Below are positions 1 through 7,903 of a stretch of DNA of 53,039 bases, piece after piece. Below the pieces are notes generated by a model that did not search any database, was not told the origin of the DNA, and worked only from the letters and a program-made list of their open reading frames with translations. How positions within the stretch are numbered: position 1 is the first letter of the stretch; each line of letters opens with the position of its first letter. The stretch is from positions 1-53,039 of the forward strand of contig NZ_JAPJNQ010000006.1 of assembly GCF_030826625.1 (NCBI RefSeq), read 5' to 3'. The stretch is from Corynebacterium sp. (GTDB lineage Bacteria > Actinomycetota > Actinomycetes > Mycobacteriales > Mycobacteriaceae). The translations under genes were made by a program, and so were the position numbers.

Positions 1-1584
1 GTGTAATGCAAAAGTCGCGTCTACCGTATCGCGGGTGACAATGGTGTAAAAGTAGGCGATTTCACCGGTGGATTTCGGGCGCAACAAACGCCCTAAACGC
101 TGTGCTTCTTCTTGTCGTGAGCCGAAGGTACCCGAGAGCTGCACCACCACTGCGGTGTCTGGCAGGTCGATGGAGAAATTCGCGACCTTAGAGACGACTA
201 ACGTGGTGATTTCACCAGCCCGGAACTGAGCGAACAAACGCTCGCGTTTGGCTGCAGAGGTCCGCCCATCAATCACCGGGGCACCTATTCGGTTCGCTAG
301 CGTTTTTAATTGGTCCAGGTATGCACCAATGAGCAGTGTTTGCTTACCAGAATGTTTGTCCAAAATCTTGTCGACGACGGAATACTTCACCGACGAACAC
401 GCGGCCAAACGATAACGATCTTTTGCCGCTGCGGTAGCGTATTCCATCTTCTCGGCTGCTGGCATGTCCGCACGCACCTCGATGCACTCGGCAGTGGCGA
501 TAAAGCCTTGTGCTTCCAGCTCTTTCCAGGGCGCGTCGTAGCGCTTCGGGCCGATGAGCGAAAACACATCGCCTTCGCGCCCATCTTCGCGGATCAGCGT
601 TGCGGTGAGCCCAAGACGTCGCCGGGATTGCAGATCCGCCGCCATGCGAAACACGGGTGCGGGCAGTAGATGAACCTCGTCGTAAATGATTAGCCCCCAA
701 TCACGGGAATCAAACAACTCGAGTGCCCGATACTCACCTTGCGTTTTGCGTGTGATGACTTGGTAGGTGGCGATCGTGACTGGCTTGATTTCCTTTTTCT
801 CTCCGGAATATTCGCCAATCTCGTGTGCTTCGAGGCTGGTGCGACGGATCAGCTCATCGCGCCACTGTCGGCCAGCAATCGTGCTGGTCACAAGGATCAA
901 CGTGGTCGCTTGTGCTTTCGCCATCGTCGCAGCACCGACCATCGTTTTACCTGCGCCACAGGGCAGGACGACGACACCAGAACCGCCCTGCCAGAACGAT
1001 TCCGTGGCATAACGTTGGTAATCGCGCAGTTGCCAGTCGACGTCTTTCGTCGATAAAGAAATTGGGTGTGCTTCGCCGTCGACGTAGCCTGCTCGATCCT
1101 CGACAGGCCAACCGATCTTGAGTAGCTCTTGCTTGAGCCGGCCACGCTCGGAAGGTGGCACCGAAAAGGTGGATTCGTCGATGCGGCTTCCAAGCATGCT
1201 TGCGATTGTGCGGTGGCGCGCCACCTCTTCGAGGACCGGTAGCTCCGTGCTCTCCAAGATCAGCCCTTGAGTGGGATGGTTGTGTAGTTTCAGCCGCCCG
1301 TAACGCGACATAGTTTCGGCGGTATCGACCAACAACGCCTGGGGTACCGGAAACTTGGAATAGGTTTCGAGTACATCGACGACCTGCTCGGCATCGAAAC
1401 CTGCAGCCCGGGCATTCCACAACGCCAATGGCGTGATGCGGTAGGTGTGTACGTGCTCGGGAGCTTTTTCGAGTTCCGCGAATGGTGACAGCGCAACGCG
1501 GGCCGCATCTGCTTGCGGGTGGGCGATTTCAAGCAAACAAGTCTTATCTGATTGCACGATTAATGGGCCATCGCCTAAGGGCAC
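1..1584 (-). CDS. xpb: DNA repair helicase XPB (3' end outside window)
   Basis: This is a superfamily 2 DNA helicase of the XPB/Ercc3 type, an ATP-driven 3'-5' DNA unwinding enzyme. The frame is open for 528 codons and runs off the left edge, so the C-terminus is missing. Visible motifs are Walker A GAGKT (about residues 210-214), the DEVH box (302-305), an LTATLIRED block containing the RED motif typical of XPB, and a late motif VI segment RLGRLLRPK. The start is GTG at 1584, preceded by AAAGGA at good spacing; no ATG fits. It lies 76 bp downstream of its helicase-associated partner, the same pairing as Rv0862c-Rv0861c in mycobacteria. Family assignment is firm; the exact repair role is inferred. 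Confidence 0.93.
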   Translation of the reverse strand, partial: MPLGDGPLIVQSDKTCLLEIAHPQADAARVALSPFAELEKAPEHVHTYRITPLALWNARAAGFDAEQVVDVLETYSKFPVPQALLVDTAETMSRYGRLKLHNHPTQGLILESTELPVLEEVARHRTIASMLGSRIDESTFSVPPSERGRLKQELLKIGWPVEDRAGYVDGEAHPISLSTKDVDWQLRDYQRYATESFWQGGSGVVVLPCGAGKTMVGAATMAKAQATTLILVTSTIAGRQWRDELIRRTSLEAHEIGEYSGEKKEIKPVTIATYQVITRKTQGEYRALELFDSRDWGLIIYDEVHLLPAPVFRMAADLQSRRRLGLTATLIREDGREGDVFSLIGPKRYDAPWKELEAQGFIATAECIEVRADMPAAEKMEYATAAAKDRYRLAACSSVKYSVVDKILDKHSGKQTLLIGAYLDQLKTLANRIGAPVIDGRTSAAKRERLFAQFRAGEITTLVVSKVANFSIDLPDTAVVVQLSGTFGSRQEEAQRLGRLLRPKSTGEIAYFYTIVTRDTVDATFALH

Positions 1585-1603
1585 AGGATTGTTCCTTTCT
1601 CAC

Positions 1604-1616
1604 ACAGACAGTCTGT
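1604..1616. promoter_or_regulatory. 13-bp palindrome upstream of xpb
   Basis: ACAGAC-A-GTCTGT is a perfect inverted repeat, about 20 bp upstream of the xpb start codon and next to its ribosome binding site. It does not match the corynebacterial LexA box. It may be an operator for xpb or chance; no function is assigned. Confidence 0.3.
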
Positions 1617-1660
1617 CCCATGGTACTCGCTTAATTCTGCTAAACGCCGTGCTTTCTCGC

Positions 1661-4204
1661 TTAATCGGTGTGGTTGATATCGATGATTCGATGGAGAGGG
1701 ATGCGTCGAATGCTCTCGGAACGTGTGGGGCTCGTTGTGGGGTTCGCCGCCGCACTCGAGTCTGCAGCCCCGGCCTGGCTTAAACGAATATCTACGTTGC
1801 CTCCAAAAATCGATAAAATTGTGGCACGCACTTCTTTACGCTGACCATTCTTGGTCGCATAGCCAAGCACCACGGTGCGCCCGCTACGCTGGGCAAGTTC
1901 GATTACATTGCTGATCTCTGCTGCGCTGGTGCCAGTGTTTGCAGGCTGTGTGCCAATAGTGAGCTTGTCGACGATGCTTGTCACCCTCTCGGCATCTAAG
2001 CGAGGGCTAGATGCTGGCCTGTTACGCGGTGCAGGCACCCGTGCCGGGGATTGCCGAATATCGATGCCGTGCCCGTGACTGTCCTCAGCAACTGCATAGA
2101 AACCGTATTGCGCGAGCTTTTGCACCACGAATGCCAAAGGGCGCTGTGAGATCACAACAGTGGGGGCAACCCGGTGTATCGCGATCTCTGCCGCCGCTGC
2201 CGAATGCTCCAGGACGTCGAGCGTGGCTGGGTCTTCGCAGCGCACATATGATACCGCTGGGCCGCCGCGTAAACCGCCGTGGTGGCGGGCGAGGTCTCGG
2301 ATTATTGATAGCATCGCATCGGGGACTGGGGTGAGACTGTGCTCGCGTAAAAACTCTATGATTTGCGCACCTGAGCGACCTGCGTCCAAGCTGCGGCGTA
2401 GTGAGGATTCATCAACCCGGTATAGACTCGCCAAGCCGGATGATTCCACATCGGCGAGAAGCTCCAATTCAGTGCGTACCACGGGTTCCAAAGGCCCGGG
2501 GCACATTATGGTGAGATCAGCTTGCACGATAAATTCGCTCACTGGCTCTGGACATAGTGCGCGCGTGGCGGCTATGACAGGATCAGCAGCATCGTGAAAA
2601 GTAGCGCCGGCATTGTTCGAGTCGGGTTCAGTAGACGCTGTGCTACTGCCCACTGATCGTGTTGTGTGCTCGGTTCGTGGGCTGGCCTCGTCGACAAGCA
2701 AAGCCACGGCAGGACTGCTGAGAACTCCATTGTTGATCGCACCAAGCCATTCAGCCTCACGTACCAGAGGAGCAAACAGCGATTGGGTTGAAGCAGTCAC
2801 CAGCTTTGGATGCAAAAACAGCAAATCTTGCCAAAATTCCGCATCAGTGATTGCAGCCTGCGCACTGCTACGGGCGTAAGCGTGCAATGCTAGACGACGG
2901 TAGGCGGCTAGGCGATGATGACTAAACTCTGCATGCAACAGGCGTTGGTGTGGCTCAGTAGCATCGTCGATCTGCCACCACGGCCATGGAGAGTCGATCA
3001 AGCCCCGTAATAGCATGGACCAGCGGGTGGATAAATCTGCTTCCTGCCAATCATCGGCGCGCCGGGTCGGTGCGAGGTAGTTGCCTTCACCTTCGGCAGG
3101 CAGCGGTTTCGGTTCCCCGGTGCCGATGAGCCCGGCGGCCGCAGCAATGGCGACTGTGCGGGCAATATCGCGGACTGACAGTCCTAAGCGTTGTGCGATT
3201 GTCTTGGTGCTGCGTTGTCCTAGCCCGCCATTTTTTAGCATCGGTGCTGGCCGTTCGCCGAGATAGTCGAGTAGGTTGGAAACCTCTCGGCAAGCTTCGA
3301 GCCCCGCTGCGGTTGCAGCTTGCTCTGCAGCTGTCGACGACGATGATGTGGCCGCTGTGTAACGGGCATCGGGTTGATATCGGCCGAGCACTTCGTCGTT
3401 GTTGTGCCATAGCAGCCCCGCGATACGTGCAGAAGGCAGTAAGTGCACATCGGTGGAGGGTAAATCGCTGAGTATGCGGGCAACGGATACCGGCAACGCG
3501 ACTGTCGAATCCGCCACGTGATATAACACTCCGGCAGAAATCATCTGCGTAATGGGGTGGTCTGGGTCGGTGCTATCCGCGTACTTGGTGGTGCCGAGTC
3601 CACCGCCAGCGTGAATCCGTCGCAGAATTTCATGGTGCTGATCGGGGAGGTGGGCGATGGTCTCCGCGCTGACGGATTGTTGCTGCAAAAGTCGGTCGCG
3701 GTGGGAAAGTAAATTTTGGATTCGTGCTGGGAGCCAATACTGCGCAGCCTGAGTCGACTTTGCAGCAGGTGTTTTTTCTGGCGGATAGTTCAGCACGATG
3801 GCGTGGGCCTGTAACTGCTGAAGTGCTTGTGCGAGTGCAGAGGCATTCCGGTCGTCGCCAGTGTCGCCAGCGTCGTCAAAGATGTCGGAGGTATGATGCG
3901 CATTTTCTAGTTGGCTTCCGGCCAGGGCAGCTAGGAGTTGATCCTGGCTTACTGGTCGGGTGTGCGCACCGGCGGTGAGCAAGGCTTCCACGACAGCGAG
4001 TTCGAGTGCATTACGCTGTTCCAAGGCGCGGGCGAGTGAAGCCGGCAGCAGTAGCCGGTGCGCTAGAGTCTGCAGATCGCGCGGTTCGGGGATCGCGGTA
4101 TCGGCACGGGCCTGCACAATGACCTTAAGTTGCTGGTTTGTGCGGGTCTCTAGCCATTCGGCGAGGTGGTGTGCAGGCGATTGCGTAATTGGATGATCGG
4201 CCAT
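1661..4204 (-). CDS. Helicase-associated domain protein (XPB partner)
   Basis: A protein of 847 residues belonging to the actinobacterial family found directly upstream of XPB. It has no Walker A motif. The N-terminal two thirds look like winged-helix-rich sequence. The region around residues 540-690 resembles the helicase C-terminal (Helicase_C_3) domain, beginning near a DLTIMCPGP segment. The last about 80 residues (ISNVIELAQRSGRTVVLGY ... IPLHRIIDI) have the pattern of a WYL-type domain; that is inference by eye. The ATG at 4204 is the only sensible start. Likely co-transcribed with xpb. The molecular role is not known. Confidence 0.85.
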   Translation of the reverse strand: MADHPITQSPAHHLAEWLETRTNQQLKVIVQARADTAIPEPRDLQTLAHRLLLPASLARALEQRNALELAVVEALLTAGAHTRPVSQDQLLAALAGSQLENAHHTSDIFDDAGDTGDDRNASALAQALQQLQAHAIVLNYPPEKTPAAKSTQAAQYWLPARIQNLLSHRDRLLQQQSVSAETIAHLPDQHHEILRRIHAGGGLGTTKYADSTDPDHPITQMISAGVLYHVADSTVALPVSVARILSDLPSTDVHLLPSARIAGLLWHNNDEVLGRYQPDARYTAATSSSSTAAEQAATAAGLEACREVSNLLDYLGERPAPMLKNGGLGQRSTKTIAQRLGLSVRDIARTVAIAAAAGLIGTGEPKPLPAEGEGNYLAPTRRADDWQEADLSTRWSMLLRGLIDSPWPWWQIDDATEPHQRLLHAEFSHHRLAAYRRLALHAYARSSAQAAITDAEFWQDLLFLHPKLVTASTQSLFAPLVREAEWLGAINNGVLSSPAVALLVDEASPRTEHTTRSVGSSTASTEPDSNNAGATFHDAADPVIAATRALCPEPVSEFIVQADLTIMCPGPLEPVVRTELELLADVESSGLASLYRVDESSLRRSLDAGRSGAQIIEFLREHSLTPVPDAMLSIIRDLARHHGGLRGGPAVSYVRCEDPATLDVLEHSAAAAEIAIHRVAPTVVISQRPLAFVVQKLAQYGFYAVAEDSHGHGIDIRQSPARVPAPRNRPASSPRLDAERVTSIVDKLTIGTQPANTGTSAAEISNVIELAQRSGRTVVLGYATKNGQRKEVRATILSIFGGNVDIRLSQAGAADSSAAANPTTSPTRSESIRRIPLHRIIDINHTD

Positions 4205-4284
4205 AGTACTGCCAGATTTTACGCTGCTGAATTTTGTGGTGGTTCCGCTTACTTTTTAGAAAAATTTTTGGCAGAATGAGGTTT

Positions 4285-4467
4285 ATGGCAAACGTAGAAA
4301 AATTCAACCCCGCATGGCCGACTCACCTGGAAGACGGTGATCACCCGGTTACTGAGCTGCATTCGAAACTGACTGGAGCTTCGAGCCCATTCGGTGATGA
4401 TTTGGTGCTGCCAATTCCTGCCGAGAAGCTGAACTACGTGCACCCTTATACGCGGATCAATAAATAG
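4285..4467 (+). CDS. Small conserved 60-residue protein
   Basis: A 60-residue acidic protein with no signal peptide, membrane segment or cysteine. I chose ATG 4285, with GAGG four bases upstream, instead of the longer in-frame start at 4234, whose extra residues look like noise. It is divergent from the helicase-associated gene and followed by a strong terminator, which supports a real transcription unit. Corynebacteria carry a small hypothetical gene at this syntenic position. I do not recognise a function. Confidence 0.72.
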   Translation: MANVEKFNPAWPTHLEDGDHPVTELHSKLTGASSPFGDDLVLPIPAEKLNYVHPYTRINK

Positions 4468-4498
4468 CGTATACCGCGCGCTAAGCGTTTAGAGCTGA

Positions 4499-4552
4499 CA
4501 ACCTCCAGCCCCTAGTCGATGGCAAAACCAGACCATGGGGCTGGAGGTTTTT
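4499..4552 (+). terminator. Rho-independent terminator of the small gene
   Basis: ACCTCCAGCCCC (4501-4512) pairs with GGGGCTGGAGGT (4537-4548) over 12 bp and is followed by a T run. It lies 33 bases after the stop codon of the 60-residue gene. Confidence 0.88.
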
Positions 4553-4600
4553 GTGCTGCAAGCAATCACTGGCTGTCATTGAGTTGCCGGTTGCTGTTGC

Positions 4601-4636
4601 CAAAGAAAAAGCTGCAGTCAGTGTTGACTGCAGCTT
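4601..4636 (-). terminator. Rho-independent terminator of rpf1
   Basis: AAGCTGCAGTCA (4609-4620) pairs perfectly with TGACTGCAGCTT (4625-4636) across a 4-base loop. On the minus strand the stem runs into TTTTTCTTT. It ends the rpf1 transcript. Confidence 0.9.
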
Positions 4637-4694
4637 GCGCACACTATGAGATGCGCTCAAAACAACTAGCTCAGAATAACTACCCCAGAAAAAT

Positions 4695-5369
4695 CTAGCG
4701 CAGGTTCAAGATTGCGTCGATAGCGCCGGCGTTAGCACGGTAGAATTCATCGACGCTTGGGATTCCAGCGACGGCACCCTTGGCCTGGGCCAAAGCGTGT
4801 TGGTAAGCCTGTGTGATCGGTGCAGGCACGGCCAAACCGTACTGTGCCAGAGTAGATTCGATGCGCTGGTAGAGATCTTCTACCGCCTGGAATGGATTGT
4901 TCGCGGCAGGAGCAGCGGCTTGCTCACGCTGGCCAGCGTACTGAGCTGGTGCAGGCGCTGGTGCTGGAGCCGGGGCGGCAGCACCGTTTGCTGAACGATC
5001 CAGGTTAGGTGCCGAGTTCAGCCCCAGCTTCGCGGAGCAGGCAGGCCATGCGCCCCAGCCCTGTCCAGCCAAGGTGCGTTCTGCAACCCAGATCTGCTGG
5101 GATTTGGTTGCCTGGTGGGCGTTGGGAGCAAACTGTCCGCCACCGAACGCGTGCCAGGTGGAGTTCGTGAATTGCAGGCCACCGTGGAAGCCGTTGCCGG
5201 TGTTGATGGACCAGTTTCCGTTGGATTCACATTGCGCCAAGCGCTCCCAGTCGGAGACTGGGGCAGCGTCAGCAGCTGGACTGAACAGCGCAGCGGATGC
5301 GCCAACGGCGGCGGTGGCTGCTGCAAGTTTGGTGATGCGCTTGCTCTTCACGTTGCTGTGGCGTCCCAT
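4695..5369 (-). CDS. rpf1: Resuscitation-promoting factor, secreted muralytic enzyme
   Basis: A 224-residue exported protein that cleaves peptidoglycan glycan strands and helps cells leave dormancy. Residues 1-36 form a signal peptide with an AxA cleavage site (ADAAP). The lysozyme-like Rpf domain covers about 37-112, with the catalytic Glu48 in CESNGNW and the paired cysteines Cys47 and WPAC. An Ala/Pro-rich linker follows, then a helical C-terminal region. The start ATG 5369 has GGAG upstream; the longer ORF start at 5420 would bury the signal peptide. Placement next to the cold-shock gene matches rpf1 of C. glutamicum. Confidence 0.93.
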   Translation of the reverse strand: MGRHSNVKSKRITKLAAATAAVGASAALFSPAADAAPVSDWERLAQCESNGNWSINTGNGFHGGLQFTNSTWHAFGGGQFAPNAHQATKSQQIWVAERTLAGQGWGAWPACSAKLGLNSAPNLDRSANGAAAPAPAPAPAPAQYAGQREQAAAPAANNPFQAVEDLYQRIESTLAQYGLAVPAPITQAYQHALAQAKGAVAGIPSVDEFYRANAGAIDAILNLR

Positions 5370-5526
5370 TGGATTTCTCCTTGTGCCGCATACAGAACCC
5401 GCGTGTGATGATTGCTGCACAGATCGTGATGGTCGAATTCGCGCCCTGCTCGGGTTCGTCGTGCGGACTTGTTTGTAGCAGGTGTGCGAAAGTGACCGTG
5501 TGCCTGATTAGAAACACTAGCGATTT

Positions 5527-5542
5527 ATAACGAATGTGTCAC
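5527..5542. promoter_or_regulatory. MtrA-like repeat upstream of rpf1
   Basis: The sequence TAACGAATGTGTCAC shares the 10-mer TAACGAATGT with the region upstream of the M23 peptidase gene at 42628. The second half-site (TGTCAC) is degenerate. MtrA is known to control several cell-wall genes in C. glutamicum; binding here is inference. Confidence 0.4.
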
Positions 5543-5627
5543 GCTTTGGCGCAAAATTGGCTACAAATTCGTGAATAATGTGGTGATTGTTAATGTGATC
5601 GCAGTAAAGATGCAGCACAGCAACGTT

Positions 5628-5643
5628 TATGAAGTAAATCACA
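5628..5643. promoter_or_regulatory. GlxR (CRP-type) site candidate
   Basis: On the minus strand the sequence is TGTGATTTACTTCATA, matching the consensus TGTGANNTANNTCACA at all but one defined position. GlxR is the cAMP-responsive global regulator of corynebacteria. It lies about 260 bp upstream of rpf1 and about 100 bp upstream of the cspA promoter, so either gene could be the target. Confidence 0.5.
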
Positions 5644-5740
5644 AACCATTGGCGGGGGCTAAGCTGTCGGAAGTTTTTACGCTAAATCTCTACCGCTGGC
5701 TGTGATTTATCGGTGCGCGAAAGATCACGTCACGCTGGGG

Positions 5741-5770
5741 TTGTTGGGGTAATTAGAGCCTAGATATAAT
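5741..5770 (+). promoter_or_regulatory. Sigma-A promoter of cspA
   Basis: TTGTTG (5741-5746) and a perfect TATAAT (5765-5770) are separated by 18 bp. Transcription should start near 5777, giving an untranslated leader of about 180 bases before the GTG at 5960, as in many cold-shock mRNAs. Confidence 0.72.
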
Positions 5771-5776
5771 GGAGCC

Positions 5777-5959
5777 TTTACGCGTTGACTGCTGGTATCG
5801 ACGACTAGATATCGTCTGCTGCATCACAGTGCAGGATGATGTTGCGTTGCCTGGCAATACCACGACAATAAGATCGAAAACGGCAAGCGTTCATAACAGC
5901 GAGCAACAGCGAAAAATAAACGATAATGACGAGTTAGAACAACGAAGGTGGTGACGATC
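5777..5959 (+). ncRNA. Long 5' leader of the cold-shock mRNA
   Basis: The stretch between the predicted start of transcription and the start codon is about 180 bases. It contains short hairpins, such as CTGCA-TCACAG-TGCAG at 5819-5834. An ATG-started ORF of 61 codons covers it but overlaps the -10 box, so it cannot be translated from this promoter. A temperature-sensing role is inference from cspA leaders elsewhere. Confidence 0.45.
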
Positions 5960-6343
5960 GTGCCGGTTGGAAAAGTGAAGTGGTACGACGCAAATAAAGG
6001 ATTCGGTTTTGCCTCCAACCCAGGAGATGCTGATGTCTTCGTCGGTAAGAACGTGTTACCCAAAGGCGTCGACGAACTGCTCCCAGGCCAGCGCATCGAG
6101 TTTGATTTCGCTGCTGGCCGTCGGGGGCCGCAGGCGCTGCGTGTGAAAGTTCTCGATAACCCGCGTCGGAAGGCAGGGATAGCTCGCAAGCCGGAAGAGC
6201 TGCACTCTCTGGTCTCGGACGTTATGACGGTTCTGGAAAACCAGGTGCAGCCGGCCTTGGAAAACGGCCGCTACCCGGACCGGAAAACTGGCCGTCAGGT
6301 CTCGGAAATTTTGCGTGCAATTGCCAAAGACCTAGATGCTTAA
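5960..6343 (+). CDS. cspB: Cold-shock domain protein, CspB type
   Basis: A 127-residue protein with an N-terminal cold-shock domain (about residues 1-66) that binds single-stranded nucleic acids. It has KWYDANKGFGF (RNP1) and the RNP2-like VFVGKNVLP. A C-terminal extension of about 60 residues is typical of the actinobacterial long form. The start is GTG 5960, giving MPVGKVKWY; the upstream frame start at 5948 lacks its own binding site. AAGGTGG precedes the chosen start. It sits beside rpf1 as in C. glutamicum. Confidence 0.92.
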   Translation: MPVGKVKWYDANKGFGFASNPGDADVFVGKNVLPKGVDELLPGQRIEFDFAAGRRGPQALRVKVLDNPRRKAGIARKPEELHSLVSDVMTVLENQVQPALENGRYPDRKTGRQVSEILRAIAKDLDA

Positions 6344-6353
6344 GTAAAAATTC

Positions 6354-6389
6354 TCGGGGCTCGAGCAAAACCAACTGCTCGAGCCTCGA
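6354..6389. terminator. Hairpin between convergent cspB and DUF2771 genes
   Basis: GGCTCGAGCA (6358-6367) pairs with TGCTCGAGCC (6376-6385), extended by a few pairs. There is no long T run on either side. It probably serves both converging transcripts. Confidence 0.55.
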
Positions 6390-6393
6390 ACTA

Positions 6394-6903
6394 TCACTGC
6401 TCTTGCGTGGCAATCGACCACACAACCGAATACGGAGATTCCTCACCTTGGTCATCAGTACCGATGAGCACAGTGGAAATCTCCACGACGAGCAAACGAG
6501 CATCGCCGGCGGAGCCCGCAATTTCTACGGAATCAGTGTCGTAGGCGCCGTGTAATACCTCGTCGTTGGCCGCCGGATCGTCATAAATTCGTAGCACTCG
6601 CCACGGGACCTTGTGCACCGCTTCGGGGACATCAATGTGCAAGGTTTCGTCAGCATCGACCAGCAACTCCGCGACCTCAGTTTCCGGGCATTCCGCCCCC
6701 AGTTCGCACACCAAGTAAGGGCTGATTTCTTCCTCCCGGTCACCGACGCGGGCCTGCAAAGTGATACTTCCCGGTTCCGGGCCGGGACGGTTGGTCCACC
6801 AGTTTTGGAATACCAAAGCAGCGACTGCAACCACCACGACGGCGACGATGAGCACCAAAATCTGAATCAGCGATTTCCGCTTCGCTTCTTTACGGGTAGC
6901 CAT
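6394..6903 (-). CDS. DUF2771 membrane-anchored protein
   Basis: A 169-residue protein with a basic N-terminus (ATRKEAKRKS) followed by one hydrophobic helix (about residues 12-32) and an acidic outer domain with two cysteines (CELGAEC, about residues 66-72). This matches the DUF2771 family of corynebacteria and mycobacteria, which has no known function. It converges on cspB and follows the glutaminyl cyclase gene on the other side at a distance of 53 bp in the same direction. Confidence 0.8.
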   Translation of the reverse strand: MATRKEAKRKSLIQILVLIVAVVVVAVAALVFQNWWTNRPGPEPGSITLQARVGDREEEISPYLVCELGAECPETEVAELLVDADETLHIDVPEAVHKVPWRVLRIYDDPAANDEVLHGAYDTDSVEIAGSAGDARLLVVEISTVLIGTDDQGEESPYSVVWSIATQEQ

Positions 6904-6956
6904 GGCCTTAAGCTTACTTTTCGGCGCAGCTGCTGCCGAACCCGGTTATCCCGTCA

Positions 6957-7865
6957 CTAATGGTGGGCTGGGTCGGCCACGAATTCAACTTCGTACAAAT
7001 CCGGCCAACGTTTGCCCGTGAGAAAGAAATGCCCACTGCGCTGATCGAAAGCGATTCCGTTGAGCACGTGGTTCGGATCGGCAACGGCATTGTTCTTCAG
7101 GCTCGAAGCGTCGATGATTGCATCTACCTCGCCGGTGATAGCAGAAAAACGAATGATCTCATCAGTTAAAAAGCGGTTGGCATAGACAGAGTCTCCGACA
7201 CATTCCAACTCGTTAATCTTGTCGACGGCGGCACCCTTGGCTGTTACCTGCAATTCCGCACCGTCGAGCAGCTCGAAAGTATCCGGGTCACGCTTGACGA
7301 CGGTAGCTGAGCCGTCCGAAACCAATAATTCGCCGTCGCGAGCGCAAATGCCCCAGCCCTCGCCGTCGTAATGTGCTCGCCCGATTTCTTCCAGGCTCTG
7401 TGGGTCTCGTTCAATCGCTTCGCCGGCTTGCCAGGTCAGCTGCCAAATCTTCTCGCCAGTATGGGTGATGCCTTCACCGAAAAATTCGTCGGCAAGCTCG
7501 TGATGTTCAGCGATTTCGTGGGTGGTGAGCTCTGCCCGGTAAATGCGGGATTCACCCCACTGGCCGGTACCAACTAAGAGGGACCCATCCGCAGCGAATT
7601 CCAGGCCTTGGGTAAAAGATTCGGCAGAAAACGGGTGAGTGGCAATCACTCGTGGCACTAGCCGTTCTATGGAATTGTCGTCTCCCACATCTGCGGTACC
7701 TGTTGCCGTGGCGTCGCTGGTTGTGCGGGGAGCGTTGGCAGTACTGCTATCGGCATGATCAGCACTACTGCAGGAAGTTGCCAGCAAGAGTGCGGCTAAT
7801 CCTAGCCCGAGGGCGCTGCTGCGGGGACGGTGGAGGGTAGCTGTGAATATACCTAGGGGACCCAT
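6957..7865 (-). CDS. Glutaminyl-peptide cyclotransferase, lipoprotein
   Basis: A 302-residue lipoprotein of the bacterial/plant-type glutamine cyclotransferase family (five-bladed beta propeller), which turns N-terminal glutamine into pyroglutamate. A signal peptide ends in a lipobox (LLATSC, Cys about 32), followed by a Ser/Thr/Asp-rich spacer. Repeated blades are visible, for example HPFSAESFTQGLEF, WQLTWQAGEA and VLNGIAFDQRSGHFFLTGK. The substrate is not known. It is divergent from the purine permease. Confidence 0.85.
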   Translation of the reverse strand: MGPLGIFTATLHRPRSSALGLGLAALLLATSCSSADHADSSTANAPRTTSDATATGTADVGDDNSIERLVPRVIATHPFSAESFTQGLEFAADGSLLVGTGQWGESRIYRAELTTHEIAEHHELADEFFGEGITHTGEKIWQLTWQAGEAIERDPQSLEEIGRAHYDGEGWGICARDGELLVSDGSATVVKRDPDTFELLDGAELQVTAKGAAVDKINELECVGDSVYANRFLTDEIIRFSAITGEVDAIIDASSLKNNAVADPNHVLNGIAFDQRSGHFFLTGKRWPDLYEVEFVADPAHH

Positions 7866-7867
7866 GT

Positions 7868-7903
7868 CTTTAATTGTGCCGTATGTGGTTCATAATGGGT
7901 GCA
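7868..7903 (+). promoter_or_regulatory. Promoter of the purine permease, probably leaderless
   Basis: A -10 element CATAAT (7891-7896) ends only 6 bases before the chosen ATG at 7903, so the transcript probably begins at the start codon. No good ribosome binding site precedes the ATG. Leaderless mRNAs are common in corynebacteria. The -35 is weak (TTTAAT). Confidence 0.45.

Larger units (their letters stand above)
5370..5740. other. Intergenic control region between rpf1 and cspA
   Basis: This 590-bp divergent gap (to 5959) holds no gene I can support. It contains a 9-bp-spaced repeat resembling an MtrA site (5527-5542), a near-perfect GlxR palindrome (5628-5643), G-runs of RamA type (5653-5659, 5736-5741, 5745-5750) and, at its right side, the cold-shock promoter. 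The rpf1 leader seems to exceed 100 bases. I looked for a c-di-AMP (ydaO) riboswitch and did not see its conserved core. Confidence 0.6.

Noticed and set aside
310..1420. Several overlapping ORFs at the left end
   Set aside because: All are shadows of the XPB helicase frame, which is open from 1584 to the edge and carries all expected motifs.
5370..5740. c-di-AMP (ydaO) riboswitch before rpf1
   Set aside because: Rpf genes of some actinobacteria have one, but its conserved core is not visible here.
5769..5954. ATG-started 61-codon ORF in the cold-shock leader
   Set aside because: Its start codon overlaps the -10 box, so it cannot be on the mRNA from that promoter; no binding site or family resemblance.
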